Below are positions 28,638 to 37,495 of a stretch of DNA of 64,000 nucleotides, in pieces (position 1 is the stretch's first letter; the number at the start of each line of letters is the position of its first letter). A program made the translations under genes and the position numbers. The DNA comes from JALHNI01 sp044226365 (lineage in GTDB: Bacteria; Acidobacteriota; Terriglobia; Bryobacterales; Bryobacteraceae). Below the pieces are notes generated by a model. That model did no database searches. It had not been told where the DNA came from and saw only the letters and a program-made list of their open reading frames with translations. The DNA is taken from assembly GCA_044226365.1 (NCBI GenBank), contig JBGAHE010000009.1:1-64000 (forward strand), written 5' to 3'.

Positions 28638-30068
28638 TTAGTAGCGGTAGTGATCGGCCTTGTAGGGGCCATCCTTGCTGACGCCGAGGTAGTCGGCCTG
28701 TTTGTCGGTGAGCGTGGTGAGCTTGGCGCCGATCTTTTCCAGATGTAGGCGCGCTACTTCTTCGTCCAGGTGCTTCGGCAGCGTGTAGACGTCCACCTTA
28801 TAAGTGTCCTTGTTCTTCCACAGATCCAGCTGGGCCAGCGTCTGGTTCGAGAACGAGTTCGACATGACGAAGCTCGGGTGGCCGGTGGCGCAGCCGAGGT
28901 TCACCAGGCGGCCTTCGGCAAGCACGTAGATCGAGTTGCCGTTGGCGAACGTGTACATGTCCACCTGCGGCTTGATCTCGGTCCGCTTCACGCCGCTGAG
29001 CGTGTTCAGCCGGTCCATCTGGATCTCGTTGTCGAAGTGGCCGATGTTGCAGACGATCGCCTGATCCTTCATGTGCTGCATGTGCTCAAGCGTGATCACG
29101 TCGCAGTTGCCGGTGGTGGTGACATAGATGTCGCCGCGGCCCAGCGTCTCTTCGATCGTGGTGACTTCGTAGCCTTCCATCGCCGCCTGCAGGGCATTGA
29201 TGGGGTCGATTTCGGTGACGATGATGCGGCAGCCCAGGCCCTTCAGCGAAGCCGCCGAACCCTTGCCCACGTCGCCGTAGCCGCACACGACGGCCACTTT
29301 GCCGGCGATCATCACGTCGGTGGCGCGCTTGATGCCGTCCACCAGCGATTCACGGCAGCCGTAGAGGTTGTCGAACTTCGACTTGGTCACCGAGTCGTTG
29401 ACGTTGATGGCGGGCACCAAAAGCTTGCCGGCCTGATGCATCTTATAAAGGCGATGGACGCCCGTGGTGGTCTCTTCGGAGACGCCCTTCCATTCCTTCA
29501 CCACGTCGTGCCAACGGGTGGGGTTCTCGGCGTACACCTTCTTCAGCAGGTCCTTGATCACCTGCTCTTCGTGATTGCCGGACGGCGTGTTCACCCAGCC
29601 GTCGCCATTTTCCAGTTCGTAGCCCTTGTGGATCAGCAGCGTGACGTCGCCGCCGTCGTCCACCACCAACTGCGGTCCCTGCCCGTCGGCATGACGCAGC
29701 GCTTCGTACGTGCACCACCAGTACTCTTCCAGCGTCTCGCCCTTCCAGGCGAACACCGGGACCCCGGCGGCGGCGATCGCCGCGGCGGCGTGGTCCTGCG
29801 TGGAGAAGATGTTGCAGCTCGCCCAGCGCACTTCGGCGCCCAGATCGACCAGCGTCTCGATGAGAACCGCGGTCTGAATCGTCATGTGCAGCGAGCCCGT
29901 CACGCGGACGCCCTGCAGCGGCTTGCCCGCCGCATACTTCTTGCGGATCGCCATCAGGCCGGGCATTTCGTGCTCGGCGACGGAGATTTCCTTACGGCCC
30001 CAGTCGGCGAGCTTCATGTCGGCGACTTTATATTCGGTAGCGACTTTGGAAAGTGTGTTGGTGCTCAT
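28638..30068 (-). CDS. ahcY: S-adenosylhomocysteine hydrolase
   Basis: A 476-residue NAD-dependent enzyme that splits S-adenosylhomocysteine to adenosine and homocysteine, removing the inhibitor of methyltransferases. Visible landmarks are SLHMTIQTAVLIETL, SCNIFSTQDHAAAAI, the NAD loop VVCGYGDVGKGSAASLKG, CNIGHFDNEIQMD and the C-terminal KADHYRY that closes the neighbouring active site. It is divergent from the ArsR-methyltransferase gene. The shared 65-base gap holds a 16-base near-palindrome. A TAAGAT box lies seven bases before the ATG. Confidence 0.98.
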   Translation of the reverse strand: MSTNTLSKVATEYKVADMKLADWGRKEISVAEHEMPGLMAIRKKYAAGKPLQGVRVTGSLHMTIQTAVLIETLVDLGAEVRWASCNIFSTQDHAAAAIAAAGVPVFAWKGETLEEYWWCTYEALRHADGQGPQLVVDDGGDVTLLIHKGYELENGDGWVNTPSGNHEEQVIKDLLKKVYAENPTRWHDVVKEWKGVSEETTTGVHRLYKMHQAGKLLVPAINVNDSVTKSKFDNLYGCRESLVDGIKRATDVMIAGKVAVVCGYGDVGKGSAASLKGLGCRIIVTEIDPINALQAAMEGYEVTTIEETLGRGDIYVTTTGNCDVITLEHMQHMKDQAIVCNIGHFDNEIQMDRLNTLSGVKRTEIKPQVDMYTFANGNSIYVLAEGRLVNLGCATGHPSFVMSNSFSNQTLAQLDLWKNKDTYKVDVYTLPKHLDEEVARLHLEKIGAKLTTLTDKQADYLGVSKDGPYKADHYRY

Positions 30069-30075
30069 GGATTTG

Positions 30076-30081
30076 ATCTTA
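30076..30081 (-). promoter_or_regulatory. -10-like box of ahcY, seven bases before the ATG
   Basis: TAAGAT on the minus strand (four of six consensus positions) ends seven bases before the ahcY ATG. No good -35 is present; the near-palindrome at 30089-30104 takes its place. Confidence 0.4.
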
Positions 30082-30088
30082 TCTACAA

Positions 30089-30104
30089 ATCAAGATATGT
30101 TGAT
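30089..30104. promoter_or_regulatory. Near-palindromic operator between ahcY and the ArsR-methyltransferase gene
   Basis: ATCAAGATATGTTGAT is symmetric at 14 of 16 positions (arms ATCAA/TTGAT, core ATAT). It sits in the middle of the divergent intergenic region, where an ArsR-type dimer would control both genes. A related copy occurs at 31059-31074. Confidence 0.6.
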
Positions 30105-30133
30105 AGGATAAATATCGCGTTCCCCAAAAGTCA

Positions 30134-31063
30134 ATGGCGTCAATTGTCAAATCTCTGCGAGCTCTCTCGGACCCCCTCCGCGTGCGGCTCGTTCTCCTGC
30201 TGCGGTCCGAAGAACTGTCGGTCGCCGAGATTCAGGAAGCGCTCGGCATGGGGCAAAGCCGAATCTCCACGCATCTCGCTCAGCTCAAGCAGGCCGGATT
30301 GCTCGAGGACCGGCGCAGCGGCAAGAACATCCTCTATCGTCTAGGTCCGGACGTCCACCCGCAACTGCTTGAAGTGCTTGAGGATTCCGCCAGGGAGATA
30401 CCCGAGACGGGGCAGGACGCCCAGGCTCTCGAGCTCATCCTGAAGAAGCGTCTCGACAAGACGCGAGCCTATTTCGATGAACTCGCCGGCCGCTTCGGAC
30501 GGCAGTACGTCCCCGGACGCTCCTGGAAAGCGCTCGCCGAAAGTATGCTGATGCTACTGCCGCCGATGGTGATTGCCGACCTCGGCGCCGGCGAGGGGAC
30601 CTTCACCCAACTGCTCGCCCGGCGAGCCAAACAGGTCATCGCCGTCGATAACTCCTTGAAAATGGTTGAGTTTGCGAGCGACCTCGCCCGTCGGAACGGC
30701 CTGACGAACGTCGAGTTCCGCCTCGGCGACCTGGAGTCGCCGCCCATCGATCCGGAGTCCTGCGACCTCGTCTTCCTCAGCCAAAGCCTGCACCATGCCC
30801 TCCATCCCGCCAAAGCCGTGGCGGCCGCTTACCGGATTCTGAAGCCGGGCGGGCGCGTGGTGGTGCTGGACCTCAAGAAGCACACCTTCGAAGAGGCGCG
30901 CGAACTCTACGCCGACATCTGGCTCGGGTTCGCCGAAGTAGAGCTGGACAGCTTCCTCCGGGAGGTGGGCTTTGCCGGCGTTCAGGTGTGCCCCGTGCAC
31001 CGCGAGAAGGACCACCCGCATTTCGAAACGGTACTTTGCCTGGGCGAGAAGCCACATTGTTAA
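30134..31063 (+). CDS. ArsR-family regulator fused to a SAM-dependent methyltransferase domain
   Basis: A 309-residue protein. Residues 1-80 are an ArsR winged helix (LRALSDPLRVRLVLLL, then EIQEALGMGQSRISTHLAQLKQAGLLEDRR). Residues about 120-305 are a class I methyltransferase with motif I VIADLGAGEGTFTQLLARRA, AVDNSLKMVEFA and ILKPGGRVVVLDLKKH. It lacks the metal-binding cysteines of arsenic sensors. Divergent placement next to ahcY fits a SahR-like regulator of the SAM/SAH cycle in which the methyltransferase domain senses SAM or SAH. This role is inferred from context and from the SahR precedent. The TonB receptor gene begins three bases after its stop. Confidence 0.85.
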   Translation: MASIVKSLRALSDPLRVRLVLLLRSEELSVAEIQEALGMGQSRISTHLAQLKQAGLLEDRRSGKNILYRLGPDVHPQLLEVLEDSAREIPETGQDAQALELILKKRLDKTRAYFDELAGRFGRQYVPGRSWKALAESMLMLLPPMVIADLGAGEGTFTQLLARRAKQVIAVDNSLKMVEFASDLARRNGLTNVEFRLGDLESPPIDPESCDLVFLSQSLHHALHPAKAVAAAYRILKPGGRVVVLDLKKHTFEEARELYADIWLGFAEVELDSFLREVGFAGVQVCPVHREKDHPHFETVLCLGEKPHC

Positions 31064-31074
31064 GATATGTTGAT
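31059..31074. promoter_or_regulatory. Second copy of the ATCAAGATATGTTGAT-like motif, over a start codon
   Basis: GTTAAGATATGTTGAT matches the motif at 30089-30104 at 14 of 16 positions, including an identical 13-base block AAGATATGTTGAT. It spans the stop of the ArsR gene and the start of the TonB receptor gene. It may be a second operator or a chance repeat. Confidence 0.4.
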
Positions 31075-34000
31075 GCGGTCTTTTGCGCTTTTGCCTTTGT
31101 TGGCAGCTCTTCTGTGGTCTCAGGGAACAACTTCTCGTGTGGTGGGGACAGTTCAGGATCCGTCGGGGTCGGCGGTGGTGGGGGCCAAGGTCAAACTGAC
31201 CAACGAGGCGACCGGCGTCGCTTTTGACGCCCAGACGTCGCAGTCCGGGAACTACCAGTTCGAGTCGGTGCAGATCGGGATGTACACGCTGGAGGTGGAG
31301 TCCGCCGGCTTCAAGAAGTTCGTCACTCGCGAGAACCAACTGACGGTGGGCTCGCCCATGACGGTCAACGTCACACTGCAACTCGGCCAACTGGCCGACG
31401 CGGTGGAAGTGAGTTCGGCGGCGGAGCTCGTGCAGACCAGCCAAAGTGGCAACATCGGGCCCGTCATCAATGAGCGGACGATGAAGGAGATGCCGATCGT
31501 CGCCACCCGCCGTCGCGACCCCACCAGCATTCTCGCCGTCGTCCCCGGTTATAGCTCCGGCCCCAACGGCAGCGGCGGCCACATGAACGGCGCCCGGGAC
31601 CGTGCCTGGAACTTCACGCTCGACGGCATCGACATGAACGAAGTGAGCGCCGGCGGCGGCATCGGCAACAATCCGATTCGCGTCAATCCGGACTCGGTGG
31701 CCGAAATGAAGATCATCACGTCAAACGCGTCTGCCGAAAGCGGCCGCAACAGCGGCGGCCAGGTGGCGATGGTCACCCGCTCCGGCGGCAACGAAATCCA
31801 CGGCAACGCCTTCTGGTTCTACCGCACGCCCAGGCTCAATGCGAACTCGTGGCAGAACAACTTCAACCGCATCGGCAAAGAGCAGTTCGTGCAAAACATC
31901 TACGGCGGCAGCGTAGGCGGGCCGATCAAGAAAAACCGCACGTTCTACTTCGCCAACTGGCAGGAACTGCGCGCCATTCGCAATGTCACCCAGCAGGCGA
32001 CCGTCCTGACTGCCGAAGCCCGCGCGGGCATCTTCCGCTATGTCGCCGGCGGCCGGAACTTCCCGGCGGGCGTCACCGGTGCCAGTGTCGATGCCGCCGG
32101 CAACGCCATCGTGCCGGTACAATCCTACAACATCGTCACCAGTGATCCGCAGCGTCTGGGTTTCGACCCGACGGTGAAGGCGCTCATCGATCAGACGCCG
32201 CTGCCCAATCGCTTCGACGCCGGCGACGGCTTGAACACCGCGGGCTTCGTCTTCCGTCCCACCGAGACCGAAAAGCAGCGCGACATCACGGCGAAGGTCG
32301 ATCATGTCATTAACGACAAGAACACCGTCTTCGGCCGCATCTACTGGGGCTTCCAGAACACTTACTGCGACGGCGTGAACGGCGGCTTGCCGCGCGTGCC
32401 CGGCGCGCCTTGCCTGGTGGATACTCTTCGCCTGCCGCGCAACTACGCCGCCAACTGGCGCAGCAACCTCAGCCCCAACGTCACCAACGAGTTCGTCTCC
32501 GGCTGGAGCGAATACAACTTCGACTTTCCGAACCCGGTGCAGGACCTCACCAAGCCCACCCTTGAATCCGGCTACACGATCCCCATTGCCTACACCTTTA
32601 GCAACGCTCGCAAGCTGAACACTCTGCAGTTCGTCGACAACCTGAGCTGGTTCCGCGGCAAGCACGCCTTTAAGGCCGGCATCAATTTCCGCCTCACACA
32701 GCACCTGGACACGCGCTCGAGTGTCGGGGGCCAGAACTCGGGCCTGGTCGTGAACTTCGATCGCACGGTGAATACCGTTGACCCGAACGCCTTCGGGCTG
32801 CCCTCGGCGATTAACCAGGCGAACGATCGCCCCGCGCTCGAAACGATGATCAACACGCTGCTCGGCCGAGTGGGCCAGGCGCGGCAGGGCTTCGTCGCCG
32901 ATGGCAACCAGTTCGTGCGCGGCACCTTCAACTTCGACGCCCGTTACTACGAATACGACTTCTACTTCCAGGACACCTGGAAGGTGAACCGCAACCTCAC
33001 GATCGATTACGGCCTGCGCCTGGATGCGCGCCAAGCGCCTCGTTCGGCCGGCAAAACGCCGATCCTGGTGCCGAACATCGTACCGGTGGCCGGCGGCCCC
33101 AGCTCCAACACCCTGACCTGGCAGCCGGGCCAGCTCTGGAAGAGTGACTGGAATAACTTCGGTCCCTCGCTCGGCGTGGCTTGGGATCCGTTTGGCGACG
33201 GCAAGACGTCCATCCGTTCGAACTACCGTCTGGCTTATGACCGCGTGCCGTCCTTCCTGATTTCGAGCTTCGTGCTTCCCAACATGCCGGGCAGCACGCT
33301 TGGCATCACCGACGTTGCGTTCGGCGCCTCCGGTGGCCGCCTGCGCAATCTGCCGGCGCTCAGCACCACGCGCACGCCGAGCGAGCTCCGCACGCCGATT
33401 CCGTTCAGCGCGAACAACAACACTGTCGTCGATCCCAACTTTGAAACGCCCCAGACCCACATGTGGAGCCTGGGCATCCAGCGCGAGATCGCGTCGGGCA
33501 CGATTCTCGAGGTGAACTACATCGGCCGCCGCGCCCACAACCTGCTAGGCGGCTACAACGCCAACCAGGCCAACCTCCGCTCGAACGGCTTCCTCGATGC
33601 CTTCAAGGTGGTGGCCGCGGGCGGTGAAAGCCCCCTGTTTGATGCCATCTTCCGAGCCGATAGCCGCCGCGGCGCGAACGAAACCGGCGCGCAGATCGCC
33701 CGCCGTCTTTACGCTTCCAATTTTGCGCTCGGCAACGTTGGTGGCCTCGCCGCCACCCTGGCTGCGCAACCGCAATCGGGCACCAACCTGACGAACGCTT
33801 CGGGCCTCGGGCCGTACTTCTTCTCGCCCTATCCGCAGTACCAGGGCGGCATGTTCGTCATCGACTCCAACGACTTCTCCACCTTCCACTCGCTGCAGAC
33901 GAACCTCTCGCGGCGCTTCGCGCGCGGCGCCACCGTCTCGGCCAGCTACATCTGGTCGAAGTCGCTCGACACCCGCAGCTTCGATCCCGTCTTCACGCTG

Positions 34001-34648
34001 GCCAGCACCGGCAACGCGCAGTCGGCTTCCAGCACGCCGCTCGACATCAACAACCGCCGCTTGAACTATGGTCTTTCGGACTTCGACCGCCGGCACCAGC
34101 TCTTCTCGAACTTTGTTTACGAGCTGCCCTTTGGCCGCGGTCAGCGCTATGGTTCCGGCTCGGGCCCCTGGCTAAACCGCCTCATCGGCGGCTGGCAAGT
34201 CTCCGGGCTCTTCCGCTGGACCAGCGGTCGTCCGTTCTCGATTTACTCCGGCGCCAGCACCTTCAACAGCGTCGTGCAATCCTTCGCCAACTGCAACGGC
34301 TGCACGGAGACGATGGGGAAGGTGCAGGACGAAAACGGCTTTAAGTGGTTCTTCGATCCACTGCTGCGCGGCAAGTATACGGCGCCGGCGGCGGGTGAGT
34401 TCGGCAACACGGGCCGTAATTCGGTCCGCTCGCCCTCCTTCATCAACTTCGATGCCAGCTTCGCCAAGAAGGTCGCGATCACCGAACGCTTCAATCTCGA
34501 ACTGCGCGCCGATGTCAGCAACCTCACCAACACGCCGTCGTTCAACATTCCCACCACCACGCTCACCAGCACGCTTTTTGGGCGCATTGGCGCGGACGTC
34601 ACGAGTGCGGCGCGACAGATCATGCTCGGGACGAAGATCAACTTCTAG
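31067..34648 (+). CDS. TonB-dependent receptor, Oar-like, with carboxypeptidase-regulatory domain
   Basis: A 1193-residue outer-membrane protein with a signal peptide (MRSFALLPLLAALLWSQ). A CarboxypepD_reg domain (VVGTVQDPSGSAVVGAKV) follows. The plug domain shows ERTMKEMPIVATRRRD and AMVTRSGGNEIHGNAFWFYR, and the long barrel ends in QIMLGTKINF. A Cys pair (CDGVNGGLPRVPGAPC) and a second (CNGC) could form loop disulfides. The start may be ATG 31067 or ATG 31073; both keep the signal peptide. It follows the ArsR-methyltransferase gene by three bases and ends before a strong terminator. The ligand is unknown; the context hints at a sulfur or methylated compound. Confidence 0.88.
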   Translation: MLMRSFALLPLLAALLWSQGTTSRVVGTVQDPSGSAVVGAKVKLTNEATGVAFDAQTSQSGNYQFESVQIGMYTLEVESAGFKKFVTRENQLTVGSPMTVNVTLQLGQLADAVEVSSAAELVQTSQSGNIGPVINERTMKEMPIVATRRRDPTSILAVVPGYSSGPNGSGGHMNGARDRAWNFTLDGIDMNEVSAGGGIGNNPIRVNPDSVAEMKIITSNASAESGRNSGGQVAMVTRSGGNEIHGNAFWFYRTPRLNANSWQNNFNRIGKEQFVQNIYGGSVGGPIKKNRTFYFANWQELRAIRNVTQQATVLTAEARAGIFRYVAGGRNFPAGVTGASVDAAGNAIVPVQSYNIVTSDPQRLGFDPTVKALIDQTPLPNRFDAGDGLNTAGFVFRPTETEKQRDITAKVDHVINDKNTVFGRIYWGFQNTYCDGVNGGLPRVPGAPCLVDTLRLPRNYAANWRSNLSPNVTNEFVSGWSEYNFDFPNPVQDLTKPTLESGYTIPIAYTFSNARKLNTLQFVDNLSWFRGKHAFKAGINFRLTQHLDTRSSVGGQNSGLVVNFDRTVNTVDPNAFGLPSAINQANDRPALETMINTLLGRVGQARQGFVADGNQFVRGTFNFDARYYEYDFYFQDTWKVNRNLTIDYGLRLDARQAPRSAGKTPILVPNIVPVAGGPSSNTLTWQPGQLWKSDWNNFGPSLGVAWDPFGDGKTSIRSNYRLAYDRVPSFLISSFVLPNMPGSTLGITDVAFGASGGRLRNLPALSTTRTPSELRTPIPFSANNNTVVDPNFETPQTHMWSLGIQREIASGTILEVNYIGRRAHNLLGGYNANQANLRSNGFLDAFKVVAAGGESPLFDAIFRADSRRGANETGAQIARRLYASNFALGNVGGLAATLAAQPQSGTNLTNASGLGPYFFSPYPQYQGGMFVIDSNDFSTFHSLQTNLSRRFARGATVSASYIWSKSLDTRSFDPVFTLASTGNAQSASSTPLDINNRRLNYGLSDFDRRHQLFSNFVYELPFGRGQRYGSGSGPWLNRLIGGWQVSGLFRWTSGRPFSIYSGASTFNSVVQSFANCNGCTETMGKVQDENGFKWFFDPLLRGKYTAPAAGEFGNTGRNSVRSPSFINFDASFAKKVAITERFNLELRADVSNLTNTPSFNIPTTTLTSTLFGRIGADVTSAARQIMLGTKINF

Positions 34649-34670
34649 CCGGTCGAGTCACTCGATGAAG

Positions 34671-34698
34671 AACGCGGCTCTACGGACCCGCGTTTTTT
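34671..34698 (+). terminator. Rho-independent terminator after the TonB receptor gene
   Basis: Arms AACGCGG (34671-34677) and CCGCGTT (34688-34694) form a seven-base-pair stem with a ten-base loop, followed by six T residues (34693-34698). It lies 22 bases past the stop. Confidence 0.8.
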
Positions 34699-34731
34699 GC
34701 TCTCGACGCCGACCTACTCTGAGCGAACGGC

Positions 34732-36759
34732 TTACCCTAGCTTGAGCGGCAAAGCCCGCAGGCGCTGGCGAGTGGCGTCGTAGATCGCGTTGCCCAAGGC
34801 CGGGGCGACGGCCACAATCGGCGTCTCACCCGCGCCCGCCGACGGCAAGTCCTTGCGATCGACCAGTACCACTTCAATCTCCGGGATGTCCTGGAAGCGC
34901 GGCACGCGATATTGCGAGAAACGTGGATTCAGGATGCGGCCATTCTCAAAGCGGATCGCCTCGAACAGCGCTCCGCCCAACCCCATGATGGTGCCGCCCA
35001 CAATCTGGTTCTTTAACTGATCCGGATTCACGATCGCGCCGCACTCGAACGACTGCACGATCCGCTCGATCCGCACCTGCTGATTGACCACCGTGATCTC
35101 GACACAGGCCGATACGTAGCCCCCCTTATCGAAGCCGGCCATCATGCCGAAGCCTTGTCCCGCGCGGTCCTTCGCGCGGCCCCATCGAAAACGCTCGGTA
35201 GCCGCCTCGATCACGGCGCGCAACCGCGCGTCGCTCGCATTCTTCAGGCGGAACGCCGCGGGCTCGAGCTTCGCCGCCAACGCGAGCTCATCCATATGAC
35301 TCTCGCGCGCAAAGTGATTCGCCACCGCCGCCAAGCCACGGTACGACCCCTGCCGCAAGGGCGAGTCCGCGCCATGGAACTCCGCAATCTGATTCGGCAC
35401 ATGGTAAGGGCTGCGCAGCGCAGCCCCGCCCGAGTTGTAGTTGTGAAACTGCCAGTCCGTAATCACCCCGTCCGGCCGGGCGCCGCTCCGCACTTCGATC
35501 ACGCCCGCAGGCCGAAAGTAAGCCCAGGTGAATTCGTCCTCGCGCGTCCATTGCAGCTTCACCGGCTTGCCGGCGGCCTTGGCCAGTCGGGCCGCCTCCA
35601 CGGCACACTCGCCGCTGTGCTTGCCGCCATACCCGGAACCCGTCGGCGGCACGATCACGCGGACATTCGCTTCCGGCAATCCGAACGTCTTGGCCAGTTC
35701 CGCGTGGACGCCGAACGGCACTTGTGTTCCGGTATGCACCGTCAGCCGGTCGCCTTCCCAGATAGCTACTGCCGCGCGGGGCTCCAGTGGCACGTGCGCG
35801 ATGTAAGGCAGGGTGTAAGTCGCTTCGGCGCGCACTTCGCCGGCGACTGGTTGCCAGTTCGGAGGGGACTTGCGTAGGGCAGGGAACAGGTCCGCGGCGC
35901 TGATCTGCGCCGGTGCTTTCCACTCGGCCTTCACCGCCTGGGTGGCGGCTTGGAGCTTCGCCGAGTCGTCGCAAACCACGCCCAGAAACGCGCCATCCTT
36001 CACGGCCGTCACGCCGCTCATCTTCTGCGCCGCGCTCAAGTCTGCCGACACCAGGTCCGCCCGGAAAGCCGTCGGGCGCACCACGCGGCCATACAGCATG
36101 CCCGGCACCTTCAGATCCGAGGTGTACTTCTCGCGTCCCGTGACGATGGACCGCGCGTTCACCTTGCCCAAACTCTGCCCGGCAACCTTCCACTGCGCCG
36201 GCGGCACCACGACGCTTCCGGTGATCGTCTTCGCCAACTGCCGGCCCTGGGTCAATTCGCCGAACGAAAGCGAGTCCGGCCCATGATGCACCCGCCCGCC
36301 TTCTAAACGCACTTCCGTGAGCGCCGTCTTCCAATGCTGCGACCCCAACTCGAGCAGTAAGTCGCGCGCCGCGGCCGCCGCTTTGTGCAGATGGGGCGCC
36401 ATGAACGGTGTCGTACGACTGCCGAACGTCCCCATGTCGTAGGGCGTCAGCGCTGTGTCACCCAGGATCAGCGTGATCTGTCGGGGGTCCATGCTCAGTT
36501 CCTCGGCCACCGCCTGCGCGAGCGACGTCCGAATATTCTGCCCCACTTCGGCCTTACCCGAATACACCGTCACCGCACCAGATTGGGCAATGTGCAGCCA
36601 AGCGCCCAGGTGGGTCGGCTGATCCCGCTGCTGCGCGTCCAACTCAAGGAGGATCACCAGCCCGCCGCCCAGCACCTTCAGAAAGTCGCGGCGATGCGGC
36701 GCGAAGTCGTAAGTCGGCGCCGCTTGTAACTCGTAGCGTTCGACGTCGATCTTAGGCAT
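34732..36759 (-). CDS. Molybdenum hydroxylase large subunit, isoquinoline 1-oxidoreductase beta-like
   Basis: A 675-residue molybdopterin-binding subunit of the xanthine dehydrogenase family. A twin-arginine motif (HRRDFLK, Arg23-Arg24) followed by a hydrophobic stretch (VLGGGLVILLELDAQ) shows export of the folded complex. Molybdopterin contacts include GSGYGGKHSGE, RQGSYRGLAAVANHFA and the catalytic glutamate loop SAGAGETPIVAVAPALGNA. It is somewhat shorter than typical IorB proteins. It pairs with the 2Fe-2S subunit upstream, whose stop lies eight bases inside this start. Likely role: hydroxylation of an N-heterocycle or oxidation of an aldehyde in the periplasm. Confidence 0.88.
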   Translation of the reverse strand: MPKIDVERYELQAAPTYDFAPHRRDFLKVLGGGLVILLELDAQQRDQPTHLGAWLHIAQSGAVTVYSGKAEVGQNIRTSLAQAVAEELSMDPRQITLILGDTALTPYDMGTFGSRTTPFMAPHLHKAAAAARDLLLELGSQHWKTALTEVRLEGGRVHHGPDSLSFGELTQGRQLAKTITGSVVVPPAQWKVAGQSLGKVNARSIVTGREKYTSDLKVPGMLYGRVVRPTAFRADLVSADLSAAQKMSGVTAVKDGAFLGVVCDDSAKLQAATQAVKAEWKAPAQISAADLFPALRKSPPNWQPVAGEVRAEATYTLPYIAHVPLEPRAAVAIWEGDRLTVHTGTQVPFGVHAELAKTFGLPEANVRVIVPPTGSGYGGKHSGECAVEAARLAKAAGKPVKLQWTREDEFTWAYFRPAGVIEVRSGARPDGVITDWQFHNYNSGGAALRSPYHVPNQIAEFHGADSPLRQGSYRGLAAVANHFARESHMDELALAAKLEPAAFRLKNASDARLRAVIEAATERFRWGRAKDRAGQGFGMMAGFDKGGYVSACVEITVVNQQVRIERIVQSFECGAIVNPDQLKNQIVGGTIMGLGGALFEAIRFENGRILNPRFSQYRVPRFQDIPEIEVVLVDRKDLPSAGAGETPIVAVAPALGNAIYDATRQRLRALPLKLG

Positions 36760-37204
36760 GTTTAGCCGCCATTCTCACGGCGTCCACAATCCGCGGATAC
36801 GTCCCACAACGGCAGACGTTCCCCTGCAGCCCGGCCTTCACCTGCGGCACCGTCGGGTTGGGTGTCTTCTTCAACAAACTCACCGAGCTCATGATCATGC
36901 CCGCCGTGCAATAGCCGCACTGCAAGGCATCGCAGGCGACAAACGCCTCCTGCACCGGATGCAACTTGCCGTTCTGCTCCAGTCCCTCGATCGTCGTAAT
37001 CGCCTTGCCTTGCGCGGCGGAAACAGGCGTCAGGCAACTGCGCACGGCCACGCCGTCCAGCAGCACCGTGCAAGCGCCGCACTGGCCTTCACCGCAGCCA
37101 TATTTGGCTCCGGTAAGGTCGAGTTCGTCGCGGAGAACATGCAGCAGCGGGCGCGAGGCCTCACTACGGACGGACTGGCGGACGCCATTGACGAGGAGGT
37201 CCAT
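36752..37204 (-). CDS. 2Fe-2S subunit of molybdenum hydroxylase, isoquinoline 1-oxidoreductase alpha-like
   Basis: A 150-residue electron-transfer subunit with two [2Fe-2S] clusters. The plant-ferredoxin type is in the N-terminal half (KYGCGEGQCGACTVLLDG, then VRSCLTP). The second, all-helical domain has QCGYCTAGMIMSS and NVCRCGTYPRIVDAV. It has no signal peptide, so it is probably carried out of the cell with its Tat-exported partner. The ATG is preceded by TAGAAT at a distance of six bases, another leaderless-looking arrangement. Confidence 0.92.
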   Translation of the reverse strand: MDLLVNGVRQSVRSEASRPLLHVLRDELDLTGAKYGCGEGQCGACTVLLDGVAVRSCLTPVSAAQGKAITTIEGLEQNGKLHPVQEAFVACDALQCGYCTAGMIMSSVSLLKKTPNPTVPQVKAGLQGNVCRCGTYPRIVDAVRMAAKHA

Positions 37205-37210
37205 GGCCGT

Positions 37211-37216
37211 ATTCTA
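37211..37216 (-). promoter_or_regulatory. -10-like box TAGAAT six bases before the iorA-like start
   Basis: TAGAAT on the minus strand (five of six consensus positions) ends six bases before the ATG at 37204. No convincing -35 is seen. Confidence 0.4.
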
Positions 37217-37223
37217 GCGCCCG

Positions 37224-37412
37224 CTAGGGACGAGGAGACGGGCTGAGCACCGTGGCGGCCCAATCGAACCGGCCTGCGGGCAGCTTGGGAAGCTCTTTCG
37301 GACCCGGCAGGCCCAGCCCGGCCAGGATCCGCGCCTGCAGCAGCCACGTCACCGCGTCCGGTTCGGCCAGACCGCGCGCGACCACCGCACAAAGGCCGAA
37401 TAGGTACCGCAT
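37224..37412 (-). CDS. Short hypothetical protein, doubtful
   Basis: A 62-codon reading frame (MRYLFGLCAVVARGLAEPD to VLSPSPRP) on the same strand as the iorAB-like pair, ending 19 bases before it. The ribosome site is weak and no family is recognised. It fills an otherwise empty 290-base gap between iorA and the peroxidase gene. It may be a real small protein or just open DNA. Confidence 0.3.
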   Translation of the reverse strand: MRYLFGLCAVVARGLAEPDAVTWLLQARILAGLGLPGPKELPKLPAGRFDWAATVLSPSPRP

Positions 37413-37495
37413 TGGCTCTAGAGTAACCTGAAAGTTGGTCGTGACGTGAGGCTTTGTTTGTGCCGCGTAGGTACTGAATAAGCACCTGGTACTTT

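Noticed and set aside
30069..30133. SAH or SAM riboswitch upstream of ahcY
   Set aside because: Only 65 bases separate the divergent genes, and the ahcY leader is probably absent, so there is no room for the aptamer; the palindromic DNA site explains control better.
28770..30344. 524-codon plus-strand frame across ahcY into the ArsR gene
   Set aside because: It is antisense to ahcY and out of frame with the ArsR gene; both real genes have full family motifs.
31721..33538. 605-codon open frame antisense to the second TonB receptor
   Set aside because: The barrel and plug motifs on the plus strand are convincing; the antisense frame has no recognisable fold or ribosome site.
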